From NCBI GenBank assembly GCA_030737835.1, contig CM060847.1, positions 2,398,977-2,462,976 on the forward strand: a stretch of 64,000 bases of DNA, given 5' to 3'. The notes below the pieces were generated by a model. That model saw nothing but the letters and a program-made list of their open reading frames with translations, did not search any database and was not told where the DNA came from. Position numbers and translations under genes: made by a program. The stretch comes from Acorus gramineus. Lineage: Eukaryota; Streptophyta; Magnoliopsida; Acorales; Acoraceae. Below, one piece after another: positions 35,345 to 46,984 of the stretch. Position 1 is the first letter of the stretch. Each line of letters begins with the position of its first letter.

Positions 35345-35700
35345 TGATGTATGACAGATTTGGAAAGAAATCATTGCAGAATATTTGATTTTAAATCTGT
35401 CATCAAAATAAAGTTTTATAAGATTTTATCATTTATTTACAAATCTCATTATTTAAAGTCATATTAATCACCTTTTATTGATGAATTAGGAATTTAGGAT
35501 TTTATATGTTATTTTATTAAATTTTAATAATTGTCATTATAATTGTGTCTTACTATTTTAGTAGAGTCATAATTCGCATTATGAATATGTATATATAATG
35601 TCTGTGGCCTATATAATGAGTGACACCATCTTTGTAAGGAACAATTTTTTATCAATTAATAGAATTTTCTCCTTTTGATTTTCTTCATTGTGGATTCAAG
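35345..35700 (+). repeat. 3' LTR, truncated at its right end
   Basis: It begins TGATGTATGACAGATTTGG and continues in parallel with the 5' LTR, but keeps the central promoter-like part (CTATATAATGAGTG at about 35610). It breaks off after TGTGGATTCAAG, where an LTR in the opposite orientation begins. The last 77 bp or so are missing. Confidence 0.75.
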
Positions 35701-36133
35701 TGAAAAACTAATACAAAGATCCAACCAGCGTTGAGATTTCATAAGCTCCTTGAATCTACAAAGAATCTTTAATCCACAAGAAAGAAAACCCAAAAGGAAG
35801 AAAAAAATTTTAATTGATGAAAGTTGTTCCTTACAAAGATGTGGCACTCATTATATAGGCCACAAACATTATATATACATATTCAGAATGTAAATTATGA
35901 CTACTAAAAATTATAAAGACACAATTACAATGAAAATTATTAAAATATAATAAAATAACATATATAAAATCCAAAAAATCATAAATTCCTAGTTCACCAA
36001 TAAAAGATGATTAATATGACATTAAATAATAAGATTTATCAATAAATGACAAAATCTCATAAAACTTTATTTTGATGACATATTGGAAATCAAATATTCT
36101 GCAATAATTTATTTTCAAATCTGTCCTACATCA
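35701..36133 (-). repeat. Full-length LTR in inverted orientation
   Basis: The complement reads TGATGTAGGACAGATTTG at its start and ATTAGTTTTTCA at its end, giving a 433-bp LTR with TG...CA ends. It abuts the truncated 3' LTR head to head, forming a large imperfect palindrome centred at 35700. The missing end of the 3' LTR does not reappear after 36133, so this is not a simple insertion. Confidence 0.75.
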
Positions 36134-36518
36134 ATTAAAAAAAAGGAAGACGATGGGTGGAGCCAAAGAGAAATGCATGTATACATGTGCTTAATTTTTT
36201 TAAAAAAAGAATGTGTTTATGTATGTTTTCAGTTCAGTTTAAGAACTCGTCAAAATAATTTTTTTTCAGAATCCTATTTTGATAATTTTTATGTAAAGGA
36301 AGAATGAAAGAAATATTGAGCATAATAATAGATGGTTCCAAACTATCAATGATATCGGTGAGAACTTCATTACAACTTAAACCGTCTATTCTTCTTCGCT
36401 GCCTAAAAAGGTTGAAATGACCTCAAAACCTTTTAAAAATGTTAGGTGTACCCCCTCCCACCTCCACTCTACACGTATTTTAATTTTTTAATAATAAAAA
36501 AATCTACATGACACTTTT

Positions 36519-36941
36519 TAAAATTCATATAACCCTTTAAAAACACATGCAAATCCAAATATCTTCCTAAATAAAATTTTTATTAACCCTATCAAAAAAA
36601 CACAATATACCAAATAAAATAAAATAAAATAAAGTATTAAAAAATAAAAAATCTTCTATAAATGACATTCTGGATAAAATTTTATAATCAATTCAAAATG
36701 ATAAAATAATCATTTCCAGATAATTTTTCCCACATTGTAAGAAATTTTTAATATATTATGTTTTCATTCATGATTAATCAAATAAAATATTCACAGAATA
36801 TCTTTTATCTGTCAACAAAAATTTAATTGAAAGGCTACTTAAATTTACATAATTGTTTTTAAAAGATTATATAAATTTCAACAAAAGTCAAAGAGTTACA
36901 CAAATGTTGAACGGTTTAGAGTTATTTGAATTTGTCCCTTT
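36519..36941. mobile_element. Foldback MITE (copy 2 of the 31530 family), decayed
   Basis: AAAATTCATATAACCCTTTA on the left and TGTTGAACGGTTTAGAG with TTATTTGAATTTGTCCC on the right correspond to the ends of 31530-32016. The middle shares CACAATATACCA, ATTGTAAGAAATTTTTAATA and CATGATTAATCAAATAAAAT. Confidence 0.6.
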
Positions 36942-37414
36942 TAATAATCATAAACCTCAATCAGTGAAATATACTGTCGATACAATTAACGAAGTAAATG
37001 AGACACCACGCAATAATCTATCACGAACAAAACTATTATTTCGTGAGTTTTCCAGCTATTCCTCTTTGATACTGTTGCTTGTCTCACCGTGCACATGCAA
37101 ACACAAATCTAACACAAGAAAAGACAGCACATCAAAAGGAAAATAATGTCAACCACAGATGAAAGACTCCATAATCACATTCATCAGATCACACCATGAT
37201 AGTGGCACCAGACATTTGCCCCCTCCCCTTATTTCCATAAAACATGCTATAGTTATTCCCACCCATCATTATATTTTATTAGTGAAAAATATAAATCCTC
37301 ATTAAGTGCATCTATACTAGAATAATAAACATTCATAATAAAATAAAATAAACCTGTCCTCCAGGGGTGATGTCCTTATTTTTTCATAACCGGAGTTGGG
37401 ATCGGGTTTTTATC

Positions 37415-40400
37415 TTACAGACGAGACTTGATTTGCTCGGCCGGTGCGCTCTGTGAATTTTAGGTTTGAAAGGTTAAATAAAATTAATCAACTCTTGTTC
37501 TTGTTATAATAAAAGCATATAAACCAGGAGGAAATCTCACCAGAGAGGCCCCCTTGGAGGCTCTGTCAGCTAAGTAGGCACAGGGCTTGAAGAAATCCCC
37601 GTATGCCTTCGACCATTCCTCGAGCCTGGAGCAGATATATCTGGCTCCGATAGAGTCGGCCCAAAACATAACTCCGCCCCTGATGATAAATATTTTTTGG
37701 TAGATTTTAGGTTAGACTTATATATTTATCTTTTAGAGTTTCTCTTGAAGGTGAAAAGAATGTACTCAGATAACCTGTATGGAGGGAAACCCATGCCCAT
37801 GACGGATGCGATGTCCAGATCTGAAGCCTTGACAGCGATCCCCTCATCCAGGACACGACATGCCTCATTCACGACGGGGAAGAACAGCATTTCCACAATA
37901 TCCTTGTCGGACACCTTTGACAACTGCATTCACACAATATATCACATGTTAATATCTGAATTTAATTGTGATTATTATTTTAAACAAAATCAATTGTGTG
38001 AGAGGGGAGGGGAGGGATGTGAGAGACATTGGGATCAACAGCAATGCCCGCCATGCTCCTTGATTTCTCGACGTATTTCTTTATTTCAGGGTCTGGCTTA
38101 GCTTTGCGCCTATCATCGTATATGTAAAAACCTTTCCGAGTAGCTTCACCTAAAAAAAGTTCCAGATATGCAGAATGTAAACATTAATTGTTCAGTATAG
38201 CTGTGTTCATGTTCATAAATGTCCACTGAAAATCATATTACCTGCCCTCTTATCTTCCATCATAATTGGCAACAACATCGCTTTATATGTCCTATCAGGG
38301 AAGTTCTCAACATACTGTGCACCTGTTGCAAATCCTACCCCAAAACCGACAAGATCAACCAGCCTGCAAAACATAAAAGTTCATGGAAAATTCATCCCAT
38401 AAGTAGAAACAAAACACGAAAACTGAAAACTTAATAAGCCCATCTATGACAAATATTAAGTTATGTGTAATGGATGAAATGTAAACCGAGTTCAAAAGAG
38501 CTTCCAAGTTAACAAAGAGGATACCTAAATGGGCCCATTGGCATTCCAAATTTGGTGATTGCATGATCAATCTGGTAAATATCTAAACCACGATCGACAA
38601 ATAAGAAAGCTGACTGTGTGTATGGAAAGAACATGCGGTTTACTGCAAATCCAGTGCAATTTCCAACCACAATAGGTGTTTTGCGAATCTTCTTCCCAAA
38701 ATCAAGTAAGTCAACAATCACTTGAGGAGATGTCTTCTGGGTACGGACTATCTCCAGTAGAGGCATAACATGAGCAGGACTAAAAACAAAACATCAGATA
38801 TCACTGAATTGTTAGATGATGAAGGCGAGAAAAAAAGAAAAACAACAGAAATTACCTAAAAAAATGCGCGCCAAGTATGCGGTCTTGGGACTTGGTCCTT
38901 TGGCCAATTAAATTCAAGTCAATTGTAGAGGTATTGCTGGCAAGTATGCAATGCGGTGGGCAATACTTTTCCAGATCAGCAAATATTTCTTGCTTTAAGG
39001 AAATATTCTCGATAACGGCCTGTTAGAAGAATTTCAGCAAATCATGGGTATCAATCTATCAACACAGTATAGTGAATAAGAAATTTAAAAACCCAGATAA
39101 TGTACCTCAATGACCATGTCCACATTTCTAAACTGTTCATAATCAAGAACACCTATTAGTCGAGAGCGAGTTTTCTCAAAGTTCTCCTGAGTCATCTTTC
39201 CTTTCTTGACACGGCTCTGCAAATTGGCTGAAAAGAAGAAGCACCTTAATACAACAGAACTTTTAAGGTAGAAAGAGAAATGATGTTCAGAGAGATGAAC
39301 ATAAATAATTTTAAAGATTGTTTTGCTGCTCACCTTTGATTCTGCCAACCCCTCCCTGAAGAAATTTATCATTTACTTCTTTCAGAATGACTGTATAGTT
39401 ACTCAGTAATAATGCAGTTGCAATTCCAGAACCCATTAATCCTCCTCCAAGAATAGCAACTTTGCTGATTCTTCTCGGGACCAAACCAAGATCAGTGATG
39501 CCAGGAACCTGTGTTTAACATTCCATGTTATCAACTGACACAGCAAAGAATTCAGAAAACTAGCATCCAAATGGTTGGACGACGTACAAGGATGCCTTTG
39601 AGTATATAGATGCTTACATAAGCAGAAAAAAACAAAGAATGACAGACCAGAACATGTTTTTTTAACTAAAATTGCCAAGATGTCTAGAAGAGATGAATCT
39701 GAAGACTTCAGAACATCTGCTACTTATTTTTTTTCATTGTTATCCTATTCACTGACATCTCCATGCTACATACAATTTATGATTTATTGTGAATACATTG
39801 ATAAATTCCAACATATGGGTATAAAGTTTAAAATTGATTGAATAAAAAATTTATTTTACAAGCAATGTGGCATGAATAAACCAGTATGTTATTCATCAGA
39901 TTGATTCCATCAGACCACTTCAATATTGCTTTGAACTTGAGCAAGGTATCTAAACATTAACAATGATGAAGGTAGCTTTTAATTAATATCTCTGCTATAT
40001 CATGTGCAATACGCACATCACATTACAATGCCAAACTGCCATTTGGAGGGTTCCAGGACAACACTAATTTTAACTTGAATTGTAATAAATAATTTAAACA
40101 ATACATGCTCGATGGTTTGATGCAAAACCAATTTTAGAAAACTTGTCCAGTCAGCAAGGTTGAGTGAATTAAGATCATGGTGTTAAGATAAAGGAAAAGC
40201 ACAATGAATGGCAAAATGATCAGAAATGGGTTGCTGATATTGGGATGAGTATGTAAAAATAGCCTCATTCAAATTCCTACAGATAAAAATGAAAGATAAA
40301 GCAACTAAGAGAGGCTGTGGAATTACTCATGACATTATATTGTGGTAGGTTTCCTAAATCTGACAAAGAATTATAAGAAAATTTGAGTTGAGCGATGTTC

Positions 40401-43400
40401 TTATATAGCAATTTATAATGTCATCCAGGATCAAGAGTTGAAATGAAGCCATGCCGCATAATAAGCTACACTTTTGTACTACATGACCAAGAATGACAGA
40501 ATATTCAGAAAATTGGAAACTGTAAATTATGAACTGAATTAAAGAATATATAGTTGTTATACTTGTAAAAAGCATAAGCTAACTTACACTTGCCAGAGAT
40601 GATCAGATGAATAACATGAGTTGCTAGTTTGTTTTATAAACATAAAAAGCATCAAATATGGATATCTGATATAGCTAAATCACTGATTTTAAGAGATTGT
40701 TAATTCCTAACAATGATGAATTGTTCATACAAACTCAAAAGGGCAATGGTGACGCTCTTGTTTCCAACTCTTTACATTAAAAGAGTTAGCCTTCCCAGCT
40801 CGACCGTAAGGTCAGCCACGGGGGTCCCTCCGATATCAAAAAAAAAAAAAAAAAAAACTCTTTACATTAAGGATATGTTTCGCCATGTATATTTGGTATT
40901 CCTAACAGCAGAGAAGGTCTCAAGCACCTGCAATCATATTCTTCTTACCTTTGAGGTCGCACGTTGTGAAAAGAAGATGTGCACCAAGCTCTTGCTGGTA
41001 TCAGATCTAACAAGAATCTCAGAAGCTTCTGATTCCTGCCAAAAAATTGACATGAGTATTATACATCTTGCATAAGCTTTCAGTACAAAACAAAGCAGTT
41101 ACCTTCCGAAGTCCTGCTCGGGGCCCTGAAACTACACCCTCTTCAATGCAATCAATGCATACAAAAGGGTGCTGGAGATTGGCAGCCCGCTTACGTGTTT
41201 CAGCTCTTACAAATTTAAATATATCCCTCGCCTCTGCAAGAGACTCTAGCTTATCATTTCTATAAAGAGTAATAAGCCATGGCTTTCTATTTTCTGCAAC
41301 ATCAAGAGCCCAAAGTCGAGCACTCTTTATCAATTCATCAGGTGGAACTATAGCATCCACAAGGCCCAGAGCATGAGCTTCTTTTCCTTTCACTGGCTTG
41401 GATGTCTATCAAAAGAGAGAAGAATTTAGAGATGATGACCAGAACTTGTTAAAGTAGAAACAAATGGCAAAGAAATAAAAACCTTTTATTGAGAAAAACA
41501 GAAACGAAACTTACCAAGATCATTTCAAGAGCTTTAGGCAGGCCTACCAGGCGTGGAAGTCTTTGAGTTCCTATATGATCGAAAGTACACCAGAAATTAG
41601 CCCTGAACATGAGTTATAGAAAAAAAACTGCATAATACAACAACAGATATCCACATGGCCGCACATTTGGTACATGATACGTATGTGCGAGGCACATAGC
41701 ACATCATGTGCAGGGGGGGGGGGGTTCGGACAGCACACATGCCGGCATATGTGGCCGCATTTGAATAATTGTGGATATCTATATTTTAATTATCTTTCCA
41801 TTCAGCTTGAGATCGTCTTCATGAACTCAATTTTTCCAGCGATTCCCATAAAACCTGTTCGTACTAAAATTGTGGACAGCTGAATCCACTAACAAGTGTC
41901 AAAAGTGGTAAACGGAGGGTTCAAACAGAAAACACAACAAAAATAACAAACATGAAGTGAAGGGGATCAACAGGCATTTTAAAATGCCAGTCATCAAATT
42001 GCAGAGGTAGAAAGAAACAATAATGTTTCAATAGCCCAATGGTCAGAAAATTTTCTAATATATCTAACCCACAGATACAGAAAAAGGGAAACCAGAAACA
42101 AAGAATATATGCAGAAACAACTGATTTTCATAGTGAGTCACTGCACAACACCAACACAGCCAAATTTCCTTTGGTAAAAAAAAAAAAAAGTTTTCCTTAG
42201 GGTTTGGATTTGGTTTTATAAATCCTACTGCATCTGAAATATCATTGGTGGGAAATTCACACAGTTTATTATGCTTAATAATATACATAATAAACTGTGT
42301 AATGTCTTCTATGTAATGTCAACCCTAAAGCCCCCCCCAACACACACACAGAGCATACCTTCTATGTAATGTCAACCCTAAAGCCCAATCTTTTAACAAT
42401 TGCATTCAATGAAAAATGATGTGCATGCCTGGAGCCTCCAGAATAAGGCTGAAGGAGTACATCCAATGATTTCCTATAAAGATAGGTCTGTAGTTTGTGG
42501 GCTGGTCAGGTTGATGGTCGATCCAAATACGACTCACTATAAGGTCAACGCAAACCCAATTCAGGCCAAATAAAGTGACAAACCCAAATTCATGATTACC
42601 CAACTTTGATCAGGCTGGGTTTTGGATTGAAGATGGCTGACTAGAAATAATGGCCACCTCCCTCGCCTTGTATATAGAGGCACATGGTTTTTTCTATTGT
42701 ACATTAAAGATAGGAGAATCTTATTAAAAATAAACTCCCCAGTAGGAGGACACAAGAAGCACATGGTTTTTTCTATTGTGAACTAAAGATAGGAGAGTCT
42801 TATTACAAATAAACTCCCAGATAGAAGGACATGAAGGATCTCCTTACAATAGATGTGAGGGGAGAAAGAAGAAACAAAAAACAAAATATGAATGAGGCAA
42901 ATACTCGTACAGCCTGCTTTGGCAAAATTGCCTCGTTTGCTTCTTTTGGAAATCCACCACCACATACCCTAGAGATTTAAAAAAAAAAAAGTACCCTCGA
43001 GATTATTGAAGGAACAAGAAGCTCCAAGAGCCGCCCCCACCTCCGAAATCTTGCCTTCATGTGGTGTCAACAAATTAACTAACCTATGGGACATTTTCTA
43101 TACCAATGAACCCAAACATCACTAATGCATGATTGATACTTGAAAATTAATCATTCAGTGCAAATATCTTTGCACTATTTTCCCTAACAATATTTGGTCC
43201 CAAGTGCAAACCTTACAGGAAAGCTTAAGAAAGTTTCAAACTGTGTTTAACAATTTGGGCTCATACCTCCCAATCTTGTGTGGGCTCATATTTGAAACTA
43301 CTTAATCCTTATTTACATTTCCTTACCTAGATGAATCTATCAGAATTCATTATATTGCACCAACTGCAAAAGTTTAGAAAAGGATAGCATAGTTCCAGCT

Positions 43401-45241
43401 ACCTTTAGACATCTCATGAAATGCATCAGATAAAGAATTCCTGAATCTAGCTATCTGTCAACTGATTATTCAGGAGCTTTGACATTTTTTTTTTGGGTGG
43501 TTGACATTGGCTAAAGACCAATCAATCATATTAACTAAATACAGTCTTGTCTTCCTCAATCTTTGAGATGTGCTCTATAATTGATGTCATGTTGATGGGT
43601 TAAGGCTTGTTTCGTTGCTCTATCCTCACAAGACAATGAAAGAAATAAAAAGTCCTTTTTTAACCTTAAACTTAAGAACCAACACACACCATATACAAGA
43701 TAATTGCAAGAACATCATGATTTTAAAAGAGAGAATGAAGATACAAAGATGCAAACCTCCCATTCCAGGAAGAATTCCAAGCTGAAGCTCAGGCAAGCCT
43801 AGTTGAGCAGTAGACGTACAAATGCGTGCATGACAGGCCTGGCATCGGAAAAAAGGCAAATCATTTTTTACATATTTATATAGCTTTGTTTCTCAGGAAA
43901 AATATATCACATACCATCGCAAGCTCTAATCCACCACCAAGGGCAAGGCCATCGATAGCTGCAACTAGAGGTTTTCTGGCAGCTGGTAAAGAGGGAAACA
44001 GAAAATGATTATGTGAATTCTTTAAAAATAAGACGGTATACATGGTTATCTTTTTTTAGTACCTTCAAATACATCAGTGACCATATCAATGGATAAATAA
44101 CTGGTCTTAGGCTTATCGACACCTGTCAAATGGAATACAGAAATTATATACCATTCATTCCAAGGAAGGACATGACACATCATTAGAAGTTCTGAGGAGT
44201 ACCCTTTCCCGCTTGAATCTCACTAAATGCACTGATATCAAAACCTCCAGAAAATTTTCCTTTTGAGCCTGCAAAGTTCAAGTTATGAGAATTCCGCCTC
44301 AATTAACCACCCCTAATTTCATTCTCTAAAACTCTCGTCATACCAGTGACAACAATTGCTTTGACATCATTCCTTTGAATAGCTCGTTCGAGATTCTCTT
44401 TGAAACTGTTCAGCACTACAGCAGATAAGAAGCCAAGTCATTCTTGATAGTTGATACCCAAATGCCTAGAAATAGATAAATATTTTATAATATTATAGTA
44501 AAAAAAAAAGGTTGTGAAAGAGGTAGGACACTCTAAACCCACAAACACGACCCATACCAAAAACCTACAAAGTAACCACCATATAAAGATCCAGGACTGA
44601 ACGACCTAACTATCACTCATTTGGTAAACCCTAACATAATAAAACATAGACTCTAATAAATGATCATGAAAGGCAATGAGATTCATTATAATTCGCAATA
44701 CAAGTAATATCCATAATTTCAAAAAAAAAAAATCCAATCTCCTTCCAAGAGAAGCAGCAGCCCTGATGGTGTGATATCTAAAGATTTTCCAGAACTGATA
44801 ATTTCGAGAATCTCAAAAGCGATATTCTTGACATAAAAATCATTAGACTTTTAAATCAACCAGCTATTCAAAAAATTTATACCAGAAAGGGCGTTTGGAA
44901 GCGATTTTTCGGCAAAACAGATTCAAAATTTACAGGCCGATCACACGCTCCACACAAACACCTCAAAAAAAAAATCTAAAATTCAATCATTGATCACTGA
45001 ATATATTAAATCAATGTCGAGGTTCAGATCATTCACTAGCTTGAGCTAGCAAATCGATCAAACCCTGGATCTCAAATTTATGTGTACAACAAACCCTAAG
45101 TGAATGCGTTTGCCCACAAAAAGGGGAAGAAAGAGTACCATCGTAAGAGAGCGAATTCACCGGAGGATGGACGATGGTGATGACGGCAACACCGTCCGCT
45201 CCCACCTCCATCTCCGTCCATCCCCTTCTCCCGCTCGTCAT
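37415..45241 (-). CDS. MFP2: Peroxisomal fatty-acid beta-oxidation multifunctional protein, MFP2 type, 18 exons, 726 aa
   Basis: Minus-strand exons: 45139-45241, 44344-44415, 44203-44268, 44063-44122, 43915-43982, 43757-43838, 41515-41570, 41103-41405, 40949-41035, 39334-39508, 39106-39227, 38856-39019, 38525-38779, 38242-38363, 38028-38149, 37775-37923, 37541-37679 and 37415-37450, a clean 2181-nt frame. The N-terminal half is enoyl-CoA hydratase: [11 protein letters not shown] with Glu120, and [13 protein letters not shown] with Glu140, 20 apart as in crotonases. The second half is 3-hydroxyacyl-CoA dehydrogenase: NAD loop GGGLMG (320-325), and [14 protein letters not shown] with His450 and Glu462. 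It hydrates 2-enoyl-CoA and then oxidises the L-3-hydroxyacyl-CoA. SRL at the C-terminus is a PTS1 peroxisome signal. [12 protein letters not shown] and [18 protein letters not shown] resemble MFP2 more than its paralogue AIM1. The donor of exon 15 (AAT|gtctct) is weak. Confidence 0.95.
40766..40870 (+). mobile_element. 5'-truncated SINE in an MFP2 intron
   Basis: The body 40781-40855 matches the 3' end of the dimeric SINE (CTTCCCAGCTCGACCGTAAG, CAGCCACGG, TCCCTCCGATATC, A run). The 15-base repeat AACTCTTTACATTAA flanks it perfectly (40766-40780, 40856-40870), so it is a recent insertion. It is antisense to MFP2. Confidence 0.85.
42306..42386. repeat. Short direct repeat in MFP2 intron 6
   Basis: CTTCTATGTAATGTCAACCC followed by TAAAGCCC occurs at 42306 and again at 42359, a 53-bp period. 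A C run and a CA repeat separate the copies, so slippage is a likely origin. Confidence 0.8.
42680..42835. repeat. 79-bp tandem duplication in MFP2 intron 6
   Basis: GCACATGGTTTTTTCTATTG begins copies at 42680 and 42759. Both continue through AAAGATAGGAGA and AATAAACTCCC. About 90% of positions agree. Confidence 0.75.
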
Positions 45242-45348
45242 CTCTCTCTCTCTCTCTTTCTCTCGATCTCGATCGATAATCAGCGATCGAATGCGTTGCG
45301 TGGTTTTACGGGTAGAGACGGAGACAGTTGGAGAGACCGGGACGCATT

Positions 45349-45356
45349 TATTTATA
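45349..45356 (-). promoter_or_regulatory. TATA box of the MFP2 gene
   Basis: TATAAATA on the minus strand lies about 108 nt upstream of the chosen ATG (45239-45241). CACGTCA at about 45418 is a possible ACGT-core site. The spacing supports the ATG that opens [14 protein letters not shown]; a second Met nine codons inside is also possible. Confidence 0.5.
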
Positions 45357-45978
45357 CGGAAAAGGAGATGTTACGGTGGTTTCGGTGGGTCCAGTGAATT
45401 CGGTGATCTTATACGGCCACGTCAGTGATCTGGGTGACGATGGACGGTGATCTGGTGGCGACGTTTTCGAGGAGGGGCGCACGCATATCTAGTTGGAGAG
45501 ATATCCACGGACGTGGATAAATTTATAAATGGTGGATTCATGAACCGGATCTTCGGAGTTGGGATGGGCCACCGATTTGTTGTGAAATGGTCTATTGATC
45601 GGACGGTTGGATAAAAGTGATCCATTTACATTTATGTCCTCTCATAAATTTAACCAGATTTTAGTGTAGTTGCAAGATCGGACAGCTTTTGCATTTATAA
45701 AAAGTGTCTTTGTAATTATACAACCAAACAAACAAATTTGAGGGGGTGTTTGGTTGCACTTAATTTCTGTGTTTATTGAGATTAAAGCTGAAAATCAGTA
45801 CTAATTGTGTTTGGTTGGATGACAAATAAGTACTCATTAGAAACTTCAATCAGTCATTTTGGATCCATTTTTTTCAACCCCGTTTACCTCACTTAAATTA
45901 TTGTGAAACGCATTACCTGGTTCGGTCCGTCTGTGAAAAGACGATAGTGCCCCTTCAAACATCAATATTTACACGGGG

Positions 45979-46250
45979 TATTTAAACCCACGCCCATTGA
46001 AACTGTCTTCTCTCTCCTTCTTTTTCCTACGTCGAATCCAGCCTCTTCGAACCCAAAAGGAAAGATGCGGAAACCCTAATATCTGCCGACCTCCTTCGAT
46101 CAATGGTTTCTTCTGCGCCGAAAACCAAAATGACACACCAATAACAATAGGGTTCCTCTCACTGGACACCCCCTACCCGTCGAAAGAAAAAATCACACGC
46201 ATTTGGCGTCAAAAAATTCTCTCTCAAGACTGACATTCCATCCATCCAAG
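45979..46250 (+). promoter_or_regulatory. Promoter and untranslated first exon of a plus-strand transcript
   Basis: TATTTAAA (45979-45986) is followed by a CT-rich leader of the plant 5' UTR kind, a telo-box (AAACCCTAA at about 46073) and a good splice donor, CCATCCAAG|gtaaag (46250/46251). The start of the intron has a second telo-box (TTAGGGTTTT). This layout is common for housekeeping genes with a 5' UTR intron. No coding exons were found downstream before 53 kb, so the gene may be lost, displaced or non-coding. Confidence 0.4.
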
Positions 46251-46842
46251 GTAAAGATTTTTCGCTTCCGTTAATCGAATTCCATTCGCGCGTTCTCTAA
46301 TTAGTGTTCATGTTTCTAAGCATCAGAATCTGATTAGGGTTTTTAATCAATCGGGTTTTCGTTGTTTCTTTGTATGTATCGATGAATGAGATCGATCGGG
46401 ATCGATCATTGTTTGTTTTTTAAAACCATTTCTTTCCCTCTCGCTTGATATCGATTAATCATTGAAACATGCGTGGAATTGGCTGCGTTAATTTTGTCTA
46501 ACGTTTGATATGTTTGTTTTTTTTCTTTAATTTATTGTGTGTGTATTTATTTCGGGTTTTTTTATGTGATCTTAGTCACTAGTTTCCCTAAAACTTTGAT
46601 TCCATTCAACCAAACATCAAAATAACATTCAGCACTTATAAAATAGACCAAAATACTATCTTAATAAGCACATATGTTAATAGGTCAACCAAACACACTT
46701 ATCTAAATAACTACATAATATTTTTCGCTGAACCAAACACTTTTTTTTTCTGAACTCTTAAAAATTATCAGCATAACCTCTTTCTGCACTTATTAATCAA
46801 TACTTAAAATCCGCATTCCGCCACTGCCAAACGCCACCTTAT

Positions 46843-46984
46843 TGTAGTAGCTTCTTGGATACGGATTTCAGGTAAATAGTATCTAAAAACTGCAATTTCT
46901 AAAACCTGGTGGATAAGTTTATTACATATAGTTTTAAAATCTAAATTCCTACAGAATCAGTTTTGCACAATCAAAATGCACCCT
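46843..46984 (+). mobile_element. Truncated copy of the Tourist-like MITE family
   Basis: ATTGTAGTAGCTTCTTGGAT, TTTCAGGTAAATAGTATC and ACAGAATCAGTTTTGCACAA are in register with the right half of the MITE at 63550-63750. The right end reads AAAATGCACCC. The left half and its terminal repeat are missing or unrecognisable. Confidence 0.6.

Noticed and set aside
45741-46840. Possible transposon between GGGGGTGTTTGGTTGCAC (45745) and CCAAACGCCACC (46828)
   Set aside because: The ends are only loosely inverted and no target duplication was found. The right end may instead belong to the MITE fragment at 46843.
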